This document shows positions 52,309-62,502 of a stretch of 64,000 nucleotides of DNA, piece by piece (position 1 is the first letter of the stretch; each line of letters starts with the position of its first letter). A program made the position numbers and the translations under genes. Under the pieces are notes generated by a model that saw nothing but the letters and a program-made list of their open reading frames with translations, ran no database searches and had not been told where the DNA came from. The DNA is from Torulaspora globosa (Eukaryota > Ascomycota > Saccharomycetes > Saccharomycetales > Saccharomycetaceae): the NCBI RefSeq assembly GCF_014133895.1, contig NC_050731.1:1034849-1098848 (forward strand). The letters are read 5' to 3'.

Positions 52309-54312
52309 ATGGTTCAAGTATTGGACGCAGGTTACGGTTATGGGTTCGTCGTCGGCCTGGGCGCTGCATTCGCCTTCATCATGATCTTTGTCACTAGGGT
52401 TCTGACAAGGTACATGGGAGAAGTTCAGGACTCTGAGCATTTCTCAACCGCGTCGCGTTCGATCAAGTCAGGTCTTATATCCTCGGCAGTGGTTTCTTCA
52501 TGGTGCTGGCCCGGAACGCTACTTTCTTCATGTGTGTATACCTACAGATACGGTGTCGCTGGCGGCTACTGGTATGGGATCAGTGGTATAAGTCACTCAA
52601 TGCTATTTACATTGATCGCTCTGCAAATGAAGAGAAAGGCAACTGGTGCACACACTATCGTTGAGATCGTGAGGGCCCGTTTTGGCAAAGCGGCTCACTG
52701 TGTTTACCTCTTCTACTCTTGTGGTACAAACGCTATCATTGCCAGTATGCTTTTGCTTGGTTGTTCGCAGGCATTTGCGCACATCTCGGACATCCACATT
52801 GTTGCGTGTGCTTTCCTCTTCCCTACTAGTGTTGCAGCATATACAATGCTTGGTGGTCTTAAAAGTACGTTTTTGAGTGACTGGATTCACACGGTCATCA
52901 TATACCTTGTTATCATCTGTTCTTTACTTGTCTGCTATGGTAGCTCCAATCTCATTGGGTCGACAGGCAAGATGTGGGACCTACTACAAGAAGTGTCCAA
53001 AACGCATCCCTCGGGGGGACACGAGGGGAGCTATTTGACGTTCTCGAACAAGGGTCTTGTCATGCTGGCCTGGAGCCAAATCATGAGTGGATGGGCCACT
53101 GTGTTTGCAGACCCATCCTACGGCCAAAAGGCCATCGCCGCCAAGCCCTTGTCGACGATTTCTGGCTATGTTATTGGTTCCTTATGCTGGTTCATTATTC
53201 CTTGGAGTTTCGGACTTGGGACAGCCCTAGCGGCTTTAGCACTCACGAACAATCCTGTGTCGCTAACCTACCCAAAAACCATTCCCACAGAGGAAGTGAA
53301 CATGGGGATGCCTCTTCTGTACGGCCTCTACGCCATCATGGGTAAATCTGGAGCGGCGGCCGGTATTCTGGTGCTCTTTATGTCGTGCACATCTTCGCTT
53401 TCAGCCGAACTGGTGTCATTTTCCTCGGTTATGACTTACGACGTCTACAGGGCTTACATTAAACCGGACGCCAACGGCAAACAGCTAGTCAGAGTGTCGC
53501 ATTTTTTCGTTGCTGTGTTTGCCTTGTTCGTCGCCGGATTAACCGTTATGTTCAATTACATCGGGATCACAATCTCATGGATTTTGACCTTTATCGGTAT
53601 TGTCTTGGGCGCTGCTCCAGTTGGTATCACTCTTACTTTGTTTTGGCCAAGAATGAGTAGACACTGTTTCTACTGGGCGCTGCCATTGGGTTCTTTCACT
53701 GGTCTTGGATGCTGGCTGGGTGCATGCAAGCATTTCTATGGAGAGATCAACAAGAACAATCTGTCTTTAGTGAACTCGACCATCATTGCCAACTTCTCGA
53801 CCTTCGGAGCAACGCTCCTCTATTGTATTGTGATCAGCTATCTCAAGCCTGATTATAGCTCACTCGAGAACTTGCAGGACAAGTTTACTGTGGGCGATGA
53901 TGCGACTGCCAAGGAAAAGAAGCTGATGCAGTTGGATGAGGAAACAAAGGCCAAGCTAGATGCCGTGTTCAAATGGACCAGCATTGGGGTATTTGGGCTT
54001 TGGGCTTCTTTCACATTTTTACTTCCATTCCCAATGTATGGTCAAAAGTACATCATGTCCAAAGCATTCTTCAAAGGTTGGATCGTTGTCAGTATTATCT
54101 GGCTCTTCATTGCGTTCTTCTATATTACTTTCTACCCGATCTATGAAAGCAGAGATGCCATACTTGAGTTTTACAGGAAAGTCACAGGTAAAGAGAAAAG
54201 CCAAGTTGAATTGTTTTATGGTGAGGAGCTTCGCCAAGATTCCCCCGACGAGTTTTTGAAGAGTACAGAGATAGAGGAAACCAAAGAAAAGGGTGACAGA
54301 AGTTCCGAGTAA
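52309..54312 (+). CDS. Dur3-like sodium:solute symporter family transporter
   Basis: A second intact Dur3-family transporter, 667 residues from the ATG at 52309 (MVQVLDAGYGYGFVVGLG); the frame extends upstream only from a TTG. It has the same signatures as DUR3: HFSTASRSIKSGLISSAVVS, AAHCVYLFYSCGTNAI, GGLKSTFLSDWIHT, HEGSYLTFSNKG, MSCTSSLSAELVSFSSVMTY and YPIYESRDAILEFYRK. It is clearly more diverged from Dur3 than an orthologue would be, so its substrate may be a polyamine or another urea-like compound. The pseudogene at 42880-44705 is its closest relative here. Confidence 0.92.
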   Translation: MVQVLDAGYGYGFVVGLGAAFAFIMIFVTRVLTRYMGEVQDSEHFSTASRSIKSGLISSAVVSSWCWPGTLLSSCVYTYRYGVAGGYWYGISGISHSMLFTLIALQMKRKATGAHTIVEIVRARFGKAAHCVYLFYSCGTNAIIASMLLLGCSQAFAHISDIHIVACAFLFPTSVAAYTMLGGLKSTFLSDWIHTVIIYLVIICSLLVCYGSSNLIGSTGKMWDLLQEVSKTHPSGGHEGSYLTFSNKGLVMLAWSQIMSGWATVFADPSYGQKAIAAKPLSTISGYVIGSLCWFIIPWSFGLGTALAALALTNNPVSLTYPKTIPTEEVNMGMPLLYGLYAIMGKSGAAAGILVLFMSCTSSLSAELVSFSSVMTYDVYRAYIKPDANGKQLVRVSHFFVAVFALFVAGLTVMFNYIGITISWILTFIGIVLGAAPVGITLTLFWPRMSRHCFYWALPLGSFTGLGCWLGACKHFYGEINKNNLSLVNSTIIANFSTFGATLLYCIVISYLKPDYSSLENLQDKFTVGDDATAKEKKLMQLDEETKAKLDAVFKWTSIGVFGLWASFTFLLPFPMYGQKYIMSKAFFKGWIVVSIIWLFIAFFYITFYPIYESRDAILEFYRKVTGKEKSQVELFYGEELRQDSPDEFLKSTEIEETKEKGDRSSE

Positions 54313-55296
54313 AGAACAGAGCGAACGTGCTTAGTAGTTTGTTTTTTTTTTCGATGTAGCAGTTTGATAACTTGTAATATTTGAATAGTTTGTTTCTCCA
54401 AGTGTGCGAGGCAGGCAGCTACTCATCGGTCCTTTTTTCACAAAAGAGGTCGCAGGCAGGTTGGGGAAAACACCCCAGAAAATACTTTCGTAATTTAATT
54501 CTCAGGAAGATCGCGAATCAGTAGGCCTTTGCAACAGCCAGTCCAACATTTGTTGCGAACCGGCCTATCGAAATAATAGATCTTCCCTAGCTGGGGCCTG
54601 TATAACAAGAGCCACGATGACGAGCCGACTAAAGATAGCATTCCTGCCATGAATTGGTTCTCTCCCCCGTGAATGGAGATGAAAAAACCATGCTTAGGAT
54701 GTTTTTTCTTACTTCTTGTGCTACTGTCTGCAGGACGGGCCTCCGACAAGTTTCTTTAATACTAGCGGACATACTACGTTGACACTAAGGCAGTTTGCAA
54801 AAGAAAAGTGCCAGTGCTCAAGCTAAGTCAAGTTTTCACCTTTACCTCTGTCCTCATTTTTTAATCGTGGGAGCCATGATTAGTCAAAGGATGGCATGCT
54901 CATCTGTCGAATTGAACGACTTCCAAATTTAGAAGCTGATTCCGTCACTAATGTTGGAGTGAATAGACAGCGTATTCTGGGAGCCTGGCTTCAGGATGCC
55001 AGCAGCGGAACAGGGCTTTCTGCAAAAAGACTTCTGGGCATGGTTCTGCTGAGCGAAAAAACAAAACAAGACTATTGTTAGGAGTTCAACTTGACTTGCC
55101 GGGTATCTATGAATTGCCTCGAACGACTGTGGTAGTCATGCCCTCATAGATCCAGTAGATTCGGAGCCGAATTACAGCCCCCCCTATAAGTAAAGACGAA
55201 TCAATGATACATAAGTGGGATGCACAATGATGATGAATAGGCATGGAACAAAGTTATTTTCTTGGCATTTCCGAAGAAAAGGCGAATCAGATCAGG
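54313..55296. other. intergenic region, nothing recognised
   Basis: About 980 bp downstream of the DUR3-like gene. A T-rich stretch directly after the stop is a likely 3' end signal. Frames of 61-84 codons on both strands show no family features. Confidence 0.4.
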
Positions 55297-55993
55297 ATGA
55301 GCAGAAAGGTAGCATTGATTACTGGAGGTACCAAAAATTTGGGGAAACTTACTGCAATTGAATTGGCATCCAAACAGAAATGTGACCTCTTCCTCCACTA
55401 CAATAGTACTCAAGGCGATGAGGATAGCTTCGCAAAGAAACTATAGGAGGAGTATGGCGTTAAAGTTGGGCTCACAGGCTTCTCTCACTGAGCTTTTCGA
55501 TGCTGCAATCAAGAGATTTGGAAGAATTGACATTGCAATCAACAATGTTGGGAAAATGTTGAAGAAGCCATTTACGGAAGTGACCGAGGTAGAGTTTGAT
55601 GAAATGGACGTCGTCAACAACAAGGTAGCATTTTTCTTTATATCAGAATCTATGAAGAAAGTTGCCGATGGAGGGCGCATCATTATGCTTGCGAGTTCTC
55701 TTTTGGCTGCTTACACTCCATTTTACACCCCGTATCAGGGTACTAAGGCAGCCTCTAAGGAGATGATGGAAAAGAACATCACCGTGAATTGTGTTGCACC
55801 GGGACCAATGGACACTCCGTTCTTGTATGCGCAAGAGACACCAGAGGCTGTTGAGTTTTTCAAGAGCAGTGCTTTGCAGCATCGGCTGACTGACATCAAG
55901 GACATCGTCCCAATCATAAACTTTTTGGCGACTGATGGCGGTTGGATTACCGGTCAAGTCATTTTTGCTAATGGTGGGCTGGCTGCAAATTAG
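55297..55993 (+). pseudogene. short-chain dehydrogenase/reductase pseudogene
   Basis: Classical SDR pieces are present in order: VALITGGTKNLGKLTAIELA (cofactor loop), LFDAAIKRFGRIDIAINNVG, GGRIIMLASSLLAAYTPFY, the catalytic YQGTK, and NITVNCVAPGPMDTPF, ending GGWITGQVIFANGGLAAN. Lesions: an in-frame TAG at about 55444 after DSFAKKL, a deletion with frame change near 55465-55475 before LGSQASLTELF, and a short deletion between YQGTKA and ASKEMMEKN. The last two remove or shift conserved segments, so the gene is almost certainly dead. An ATG at 55243 in the same frame is an alternative start. Confidence 0.88.
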
Positions 55994-56741
55994 TATCAGC
56001 TGAAAGTGAATGCAGGAGTTGATTTTGGGCGCTGGTTCACTAAGCCAACTGTGGTAATTGAACTGTATTCTTGGTTGGGAAACTAAAACTCTAGCTCATC
56101 GGTTTATAGGCATGATTTTTATCTGATTGGATTCATGACAAAATTTATCGACCTATACAACTTGGCCTGAGTAGATTGTTGCCTGGATTTATGCGGCGCA
56201 GAAGACATCAGTGACACTACTGCAACTATACAGTCAATGTACTTATATGCAGTTGTACATGTAATCTCCGAAAGCCGGCACGGACGATGTGGGGGGCCTC
56301 TGTTTCCATCTCCTTCTGTTGTCAGCCCTCAAGATATGGCAGCCAACCTACCCCACAACGTCATCGCTATGGCGTGGCCAAGAAGTAGCCAGTCATTGAC
56401 CAACCCATATTAGCGAAATCATTGAACTTGACGCCAACAGTGTCATATAGGGTCACACATATGACAATGTCGAGCGCCGCCAAGAATAGCGTCAACGACA
56501 TCGATACCGGGCACAAACAGAGAGGCAGTCTTTATCTTTTACCCCCACCGTGAATGCTGGTTCAAGTTACATACACTGCGCAAATGACTTGTGAGGAAGA
56601 TATACCGAAGGTGAGAAGCGCAATGCACCTAGCCAGTTAGTTGGTTCCAGAACTACGTTTAATTACTTCACTGGCTATGGCCTGTTCTCACTGTGCCCGA
56701 AAGAGGTAGGATCCTTTCGACAAACACAGTGATCCACAGAA
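55994..56741. other. intergenic region, nothing recognised
   Basis: About 750 bp between two relics with no supported gene, repeat or clear promoter element. Confidence 0.4.
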
Positions 56742-57125
56742 GTGAAGATACAGAACGAAGAAGAAGCTTCATCAGGCTCCTTTGATGATAGAATTTGTGC
56801 TGTCTTAGCTAAGAAGGCTCCTGTTCCCTTTCCACTATCGTTACCTGTGGGCAAGGTTTCTGAAAAAATCAGCAGCAAATATTCGGCTGGAGAGCTTAAG
56901 GACCGGATAGATTATGTGGAAGCTAAATCGGTAAGAATAAGGGCTATTTGGTTGGGCGGAAAGTCAGCGGTGCTGACATCATGATGAGCTTTCCGTTAAC
57001 AATGGCATTCAGTCGCGGATTTTGCTCAGCCGGAGAATTATCCAAATGGCAGTAAATGGCTGGAATCTTTAAAGGCTTTGGATTCGTATGTGGCCGCAGA
57101 GAAGAAGATCAAATCATTATTGTAG
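56742..57125 (+). pseudogene. 3' relic of an unidentified gene
   Basis: Two coding-like pieces in different frames follow each other. The first (56750-56980) contains DDRICAVLAKKAPVPFPL and SSKYSAGELKDRIDYVEA; the second ends at a TAG at 57123 with QPENYPNGSKWLESLKAL and DSYVAAEKKIKSLL. Composition and continuity suggest the C-terminal part of a real protein with a frameshift and stops around 56975-57000. I do not recognise the family. No 5' part is visible upstream. Confidence 0.5.
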
Positions 57126-57555
57126 TAGTCGCAGGATTTGACATGTACATTCTCTCGAAATTCTAGTGTTTGGTATGCTAAAATGCATGACGACTCGTGT
57201 GAATTCAATACGCGGTCTTTTTATTTCTCTGGTGTTTGATAATTCAGGATGGCAAGTTTGAGTGTCTGTTCATGCCTGAGCAGCCCTGATTTCGTCATTT
57301 CAACTTAAAGCTGCCCCAGATGCAAGGATGAGACTACAAGGGTTTAGAGTGCATGGATCTAGTAATTTCGATGCATGATAGTCATTCTACTTTCTGGATT
57401 GAAATACCCATCCTCTACAATCACAAAGAGCAGAGATTCATTATCATGGTTAGTATATAATTACAGAAGTCATTTCATTATCGTCAAGGATCGAGAACAC
57501 AAAAATTCAAACGGCTTACAGTAAGTGTAAGATAAGATATTAAGAGGACCAGCCC
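57126..57555. other. intergenic region, nothing recognised
   Basis: About 430 bp of AT-rich DNA between a relic and the 3' end of the aquaporin relic. No gene or motif is supported. Confidence 0.4.
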
Positions 57556-58200
57556 TTATTTGGGTGCCGTTTTGCCATTTTTCACTAATGTATCCGAGGA
57601 AATATTATGCTGCCCAGAACTCAGAGGTGTTGGTCCCTCGTCTGTTGTAGCTTCGACGCTGTTGTGCAGTAGTTTACCAACTCTCTGTTCGACATAGCCT
57701 TTATCAGGGCAGTTCACTGGAGATTCGCTACCAGTGAAAATGAACAGGTTGTACACTAGCGCACCAGCGATGCCTCCAGCGATTGGAGCTCCCCAGGCAC
57801 CCCTGGCCCACCACCAAGGGAACAAGTGCAAGGTCTTGGCGCCGTAACCGACCATGGCAGCAAAGATTCGAGGTCCCAGATCACGAGCAGGATTTATCGT
57901 GAAACTGGTTTGGTAACCAAAAGCCATACCGATAGCTGCAACCAGCAAGCCAACGACGAACGCTGTCATACCATTCGCAGGTGGTGCATTAGTGTCATCT
58001 AGCAGGGCCATAAGGCAGCCCACAAGCATAGCAGCACCAATAAACTCGTCAAAAAAAGCGTTTCTCCAAGTAACGTAAGGCTTTGGATTCGTAAAGAGAC
58101 ATACTCCAGTTGCGGCAGTTCTTATATCTTTACCACCAGTAACGTAAACTCCAAGCATGCAGCCGAAGCCTCCATACAAATGACAAGGAACCACCTCCAT
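57556..58200 (-). pseudogene. aquaglyceroporin (YFL054C/Aqy3-like), 5'-truncated
   Basis: The reverse-strand frame encodes the C-terminal half of a fungal aquaglyceroporin. Matching features are GGKDIRTAATG, the WRNAFFDEF start of TM4, CLMALLDDTNAPPANGM, the second NPA loop (SFTINPARDLGPR), WWWARGAWGAPIAGGIAGAL and the tail beginning SPVNCPDKGYVEQRVGKLLH. This agrees with S. cerevisiae YFL054C, which has about 646 residues. Only about 215 remain from the ATG at 58200; the whole first half with the first NPA loop is gone and a stop lies just upstream at about 58234. A complete channel cannot form. Confidence 0.88.
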
Positions 58201-58681
58201 TAGTGACAGTAGCTTGCAGATTACCACATGTTCCTAAATTTTGCTTAGGCTCTGTGGCTACCAACCTCAACTTTCGGAACTGCAGTGAAGCACAGCAACT
58301 CGATCGGTGCTAGAATCAGCTTAGTTCTGTTTCAATGATCTACCGAGCCATCTCGTTCGAACATCGACCATCTGGGTTGGAAGACTTGATTGACAGGTAG
58401 ATTATACCTAGCATGCTCGCGCTGCTTGGTATGTAAGCTTTGAGTTGCCGGGCTCAATCTGCGTTTCTACCTTTACTTCCGAGGAACAATACTAGCATCC
58501 AAGCGATTTCAAGGGGGACTTGGCAAACTCGACTCACCAGCAATACACTGTGACGGGTTGGTCGATTGGCGAGGTACTAGGATCTTTTTTGTTGAACGAA
58601 TATTGGAACAGTTCCGCGGTACAACTACTTACGGGTTTTTGATGCAGGCAAAAGGTAACTTTTATACCGAATTATATCATC
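58201..58681. other. intergenic region between two relics
   Basis: About 480 bp. It presumably contains the old promoter of the AAD gene, including ATATC-rich DNA just before its ATG and a GTTCCGCGGT element near 58610 that is close to a Pdr1/Pdr3-type site. Nothing else is recognised. Confidence 0.4.
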
Positions 58682-59246
58682 ATGTCTGAGTTGTTTGCAC
58701 CCGCACCTGAGCCTCCTACCGAGTTGGGCCGTTTAAACCTTTTGTCGAAAACCGCTGGCATCAAGGTTTCTCCCTTGGTCTTGGGAGGGGCATCGATTGG
58801 GAAAGCATGGTCTGAGAAGGAGAGTAGCTTTAAATTGCTAGACGCATACTACGAAGCGGGTGGGAACTTTATCGACACAGCGAACAACTACCAGAACGAG
58901 GAGTCCGAGGCTTGTATTGGAGAATGGATGGAATCGAGGAAGGTCCGCGACCAGCTGGTGATCGCTACAAAGTTGCGATTACAAATCCTATGATGTGGGC
59001 AAAGGCAGAAGTGCGAATTTTGGAGGGAACAGTAGGCGCAGTCTGCATGTAAGTGTCCGCGACTCCTTGAAGAAGCTGAAGACGGATTGGATCGACATCT
59101 TGTATGTACACTGGTGGGACCATATGACTTCTATAGTGGAGTTGATGGATAGCTTGCACATTCTGGTGCAGCTGTGGCGCAGCGGCATTTTACGACCCGT
59201 TGAAGAAGTATCCAGTCGCATTTACTTCGGCATCTCGGATTTGTGA
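58682..59246 (+). pseudogene. aryl-alcohol dehydrogenase (AAD) pseudogene
   Basis: The start [18 protein letters not shown] and [15 protein letters not shown], with [20 protein letters not shown], match the subtelomeric AAD family of putative aryl-alcohol dehydrogenases (aldo-keto reductase superfamily, about 370 residues). After VIATK the frame is lost near 58975. The match resumes in another frame as [21 protein letters not shown] and [15 protein letters not shown] to SLHILVQ. An unrelated insertion (about 16 codons, around 59170-59220) separates this from YFGISDL and a stop at 59244. The remaining C-terminal 200 or more residues are missing. AAD pseudogenes are common in yeast subtelomeres. 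Confidence 0.94.
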
Positions 59247-59652
59247 GACCACTTTAATCAACTGTTTGTACCGCCGAAATGTGGTCTGGGAAAGCGCGGC
59301 GAGTGAGGAGGAGCAAGAATCAATAATATTACGCGTGTAGCCGAGAACTAACGTACCAGATTACTATTTCAGTGGGAAGTTGGTTATCAATCAGCAGAGT
59401 ATATCAAAGCCAGCTCATAAATTTGTAAACAATTTAATGAGTCCTGTCAAGGAATCGGCAATAAATTTGATCTTTCAAATCAGGTGGAATCGTTAAAAAT
59501 CTAATGGCAGCGGTGACTATTTTGAAACAAGAGCCTTTCGCTTCACAGAGAGATTAGCAAACTTCAAGAGAACTCTAATCAAGTGTTAATCTAAATAGCG
59601 AAAAAAGCAATAGCTTGCGTCAACTGGCTTGTCTCCAATTGTCTCAATTCAG
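59247..59652. other. intergenic region, nothing recognised
   Basis: About 400 bp between the AAD relic and the 3' end of the AKR7-like gene. AT-rich, without supported features. Confidence 0.4.
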
Positions 59653-60594
59653 TCAGAACGAGTAATTATCAAGAGGTGCTTCGTGCTTAATTTTCTCCCA
59701 CAGCTTGTCTATGTCGGTGACAATATTTGCGGGCAAAGGGCCCTCGGAAATGGCATCTAGAGTGTCAGCCACTTGATCAGCGTTCCTGCCTCCAATAATA
59801 ACGGCATCTCTAAATTTGTCAGAGAGTATCGAATTATGCACAACCCATCTGTAGGCCAGACGAGCTTTCGATGTGCCCACTTCCTGTGCTAATTCGCCCC
59901 ACCTATCAAGAGCTGTCAAAAGTACGGGTCTGTTGTATAGCTTGGCATAGATCTGGCTAACTGGAGTGTTTGGATCGAATCTGCCCTCACCGTTCTTGAT
60001 ACCATCAGTGCTCCTTGCTAAGAACCCTCCGGCAATAGGGGAATATGCGTAGAAAGCCATGTTGAGCTTTCTCAACAAAGGAAACAGCTCAGATTCTGAT
60101 CTGCGAGCCACGGCATTATAATTACCTTGATAAACGGTTGGTAAAACGTAACCTTTACTTTTAGCGTAATTGTATACTTGCTCAACGTCCTTTGCTGGAA
60201 AGTTTGAAAGCCCAAACTTCTTGAACTTTCCTTGCTGGTGCAATTCGTTGATCGCATCGATAGTCTCCTTGATATCTGTGTCGCGGTCGGGACAGTGAAA
60301 ATAAAAGATATTGACACTCTCAGCTCCTAGTAAACCCAGCGACTCTGTAATTGATTCTTCGATTCCTTTTTTCGTCAAGCTACCATCAGTAAATCCCTTA
60401 GCTTTAGTATCTATCACAAACTGCTCAGGTAAGTTCAGCTCACCAATGGCTTTCTCGCTTCCTGGATAGATTCTGGCCGTATCCAGTTCTTTGATACCAT
60501 TCTTCTTTAAAGCTTCAACTATTTTGGATGCTTCCTCATGTGGAAGTAAACCAAATGGGTATGCCCCGTAGACGATTTTAGGCGAGCTTGACAT
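59653..60594 (-). CDS. aldo-keto reductase, AKR7/aflatoxin-aldehyde-reductase-like
   Basis: A complete 313-residue NADPH-dependent aldo-keto reductase. The tetrad is visible as D38 and Y43 (ELDTARIYPGSE), K64 (IDTKAKG) and H100 (FYFHCPDRD); further family marks are KFGLSNFPAKDVEQVYNYAK, VYQGNYNAVARRSE, FYAYSPIAGGFL and GRFDPNTPVSQ. These match AKR7 enzymes, which reduce dialdehydes and succinic semialdehyde-like substrates, better than the Gcy1 type further left. It is the last gene here that looks intact. A PACE-like element lies 55 bp upstream of its start, suggesting stress control. Confidence 0.9.
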   Translation of the reverse strand: MSSSPKIVYGAYPFGLLPHEEASKIVEALKKNGIKELDTARIYPGSEKAIGELNLPEQFVIDTKAKGFTDGSLTKKGIEESITESLGLLGAESVNIFYFHCPDRDTDIKETIDAINELHQQGKFKKFGLSNFPAKDVEQVYNYAKSKGYVLPTVYQGNYNAVARRSESELFPLLRKLNMAFYAYSPIAGGFLARSTDGIKNGEGRFDPNTPVSQIYAKLYNRPVLLTALDRWGELAQEVGTSKARLAYRWVVHNSILSDKFRDAVIIGGRNADQVADTLDAISEGPLPANIVTDIDKLWEKIKHEAPLDNYSF

Positions 60595-60648
60595 TGTAAC
60601 GTGAGATCCTTATGTCGGTCATGAGGATATAACTGTAGCATATAATGG

Positions 60649-60657
60649 GGTGGCAAA
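60649..60657 (+). promoter_or_regulatory. PACE-type (Rpn4) motif upstream of AKR7-like gene
   Basis: GGTGGCAAA, the same 9-mer seen before RPT6, lies 55 bp upstream of the AKR7-like ATG, in the opposite orientation to the gene. Rpn4 also activates some non-proteasome stress genes in yeast, so function is possible. A chance match cannot be excluded. Confidence 0.45.
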
Positions 60658-61527
60658 CTACAGTCCTCTTATAGGTAAAATTACCACAGCAGAAGAACCA
60701 TGCCTTCAACATGCTCTATGTTCGCTTAGTAGTGAGATATGTCCGATCAGCTACATGAAGACCGTGCGGCCCTTTGCGAAGCTATAGGCTTAGAATTAAT
60801 CCCTTCTACTCGTTTAAGACGGACATTAAATGGACTTCTGGTCCTGGAAAGTTCTCCCGCCTTCTTGCTAATCATTCCGTGGCGATATCATAGCCTATGC
60901 TGAACTGAAAGTGCCACTGCTGGTTGTGCCGGGCCTACGTAGTGGCTTTGCCGTAACGCAATAGTTACGGAGCGTAGTCGGACTCAAAGTAACACGAATC
61001 AAGTAGCCTCGGTGGGGCCTGACGGAGACTAAGTCTTTGCTTGGCAAGCGTGCATGGTTTAGCCCAGCGCGAGGGTAAAATCTGATGCAAACAACTTCGC
61101 TCCGAATGGAGCTACCTACACCGCCATGGGAGCCATTTAAAGGTTGGCTATTTCATAATAAATGGTATGTGAAGAGTGAAAATCCTGTACGTTTGGACCT
61201 AAGAAAAAAAGTCTTGGCATTTTTTAGAGTCCTGGTAACGGCTATGGCCTCTCCCAAAGCTTTAAATGTATCATGACTTGGAATTGTCACACCGATGACA
61301 CCGGTGTGGCCTGGAAACTTATCCACGATCCTTTGCAAGTTGTTGAAAGTGACCAAATTTACTTCAGATACGTAATTGATAATACAGACTACTACTTGCT
61401 ACCCATCTAGCCGTCGACGCCTGATCATTATTATTGGACTTGTGAAGGCCCTCTAAAGAGAGCTTGAGCCCAAAAGTCCTGCAGAGCACGCATTTTAAGG
61501 CCCCAGAGTATTTATCACTACCAATAA
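60658..61527. other. intergenic region with a possible small coding fragment
   Basis: About 870 bp. A reverse-strand frame at 61153-61356 has protein-like composition (NNLQRIVDKFPGHTGVIGV, TFKALGEAIAVTRTLKNA) but stops flank it and I do not recognise it. Nothing else is supported. Confidence 0.35.
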
Positions 61528-62502
61528 AATGACAGGCTAGCTAATTGCAGGCTATCTACGTCAGAGAAGATTGGGAAATATAGTTCGAGATGGAAGAACA
61601 GTTTAAAAGCTTGGGCAATGAAAGCACGTCAGAAAGAATGGCTCCCAGAGAATACCCGCTCACGAACGATCTCAATCAGAAGGTCGGAGCCAGGCAAAAT
61701 GATTGTCAGCAATTCCGATGTCATGCTTAAACAAAGATCACCTTTGCACTTTTGTTGTGGAGGTTCAATTCCAAGGAATGATAGTATGACAGGGGGTTTA
61801 CAGTTAATTTGACTTTCCACGAGACTGGCCAGTGAGTATGATTTCGCAGGGAGGCACCGCCGTCCGTACTGGGAATGCATCTCGGGGGAGTTTCTGCCGC
61901 ATCGCGAAACAGACATCAAACGGTTCAAAAAGATGTACCATGGGTACGAAGGTTTCGCAGACATCTTGCATTACCTCGGATTCAGGGATTCTGCTCTCGA
62001 TAATTTGTTCCTCTACGGGATTGACATACATTTTTTCCGTGGGGAGTTTTCACAGTGATGCAAGAACTGTCTGAAGGATCATGAGATCTGTCTCTGTCCC
62101 AGAGACGGTTGGTCGCCGCGCGGAAAGTTGAAGTCTTATCGTCGTATAGCCCTGGAGGCTTTAGCTGTTAGAAGAATGATGATGGATGATAAACAGTACG
62201 AGGCATACCTCGAGGAGATCAAGCCATGCTACAAGGATCCATTCCGATTTCTGGACAAGTTTAATAAGGAAAAAGATGAAATATATTTTGACCTGCTCCT
62301 AATGTATAACTGGTATTTGAATCTGCTAAGATCCCAGCGCCCGATCAAAGCTCTCGAATCCGAACGAGGCCTCCGCCTTAGCGATGTGTTCTCTCAGACA
62401 TCAATAGAGATACACAGCGGGTACTTTCGTATTTGGACGGAATTGAAAGAGCAAGAGATCGGTGTGCCTGAGTTTTTCAATGACAGTCTGAAGTCTGGGT
62501 AA
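61528..62502 (+). pseudogene. unidentified long coding relic with two in-frame TGA codons
   Basis: One plus-strand frame stays open for about 325 codons apart from TGA at 61810-61812 and at 62056-62058, ending in TAA at 62500-62502. Parts with strong coding character include WECISGEFLPHRETDIKRF, HGYEGFADILHYLGFRDSA, CKNCLKDHEICLCPRDGW, MMMDDKQYEAYLEEIKPCYK, KFNKEKDEIYFDLLLMYNWY and EQEIGVPEFFND. A CxxC...CxC cluster follows the second TGA. I do not recognise the family and no start codon is clear. It is the gene-like stretch nearest the presumed telomere, so a subtelomeric family member is likely. Confidence 0.5.
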
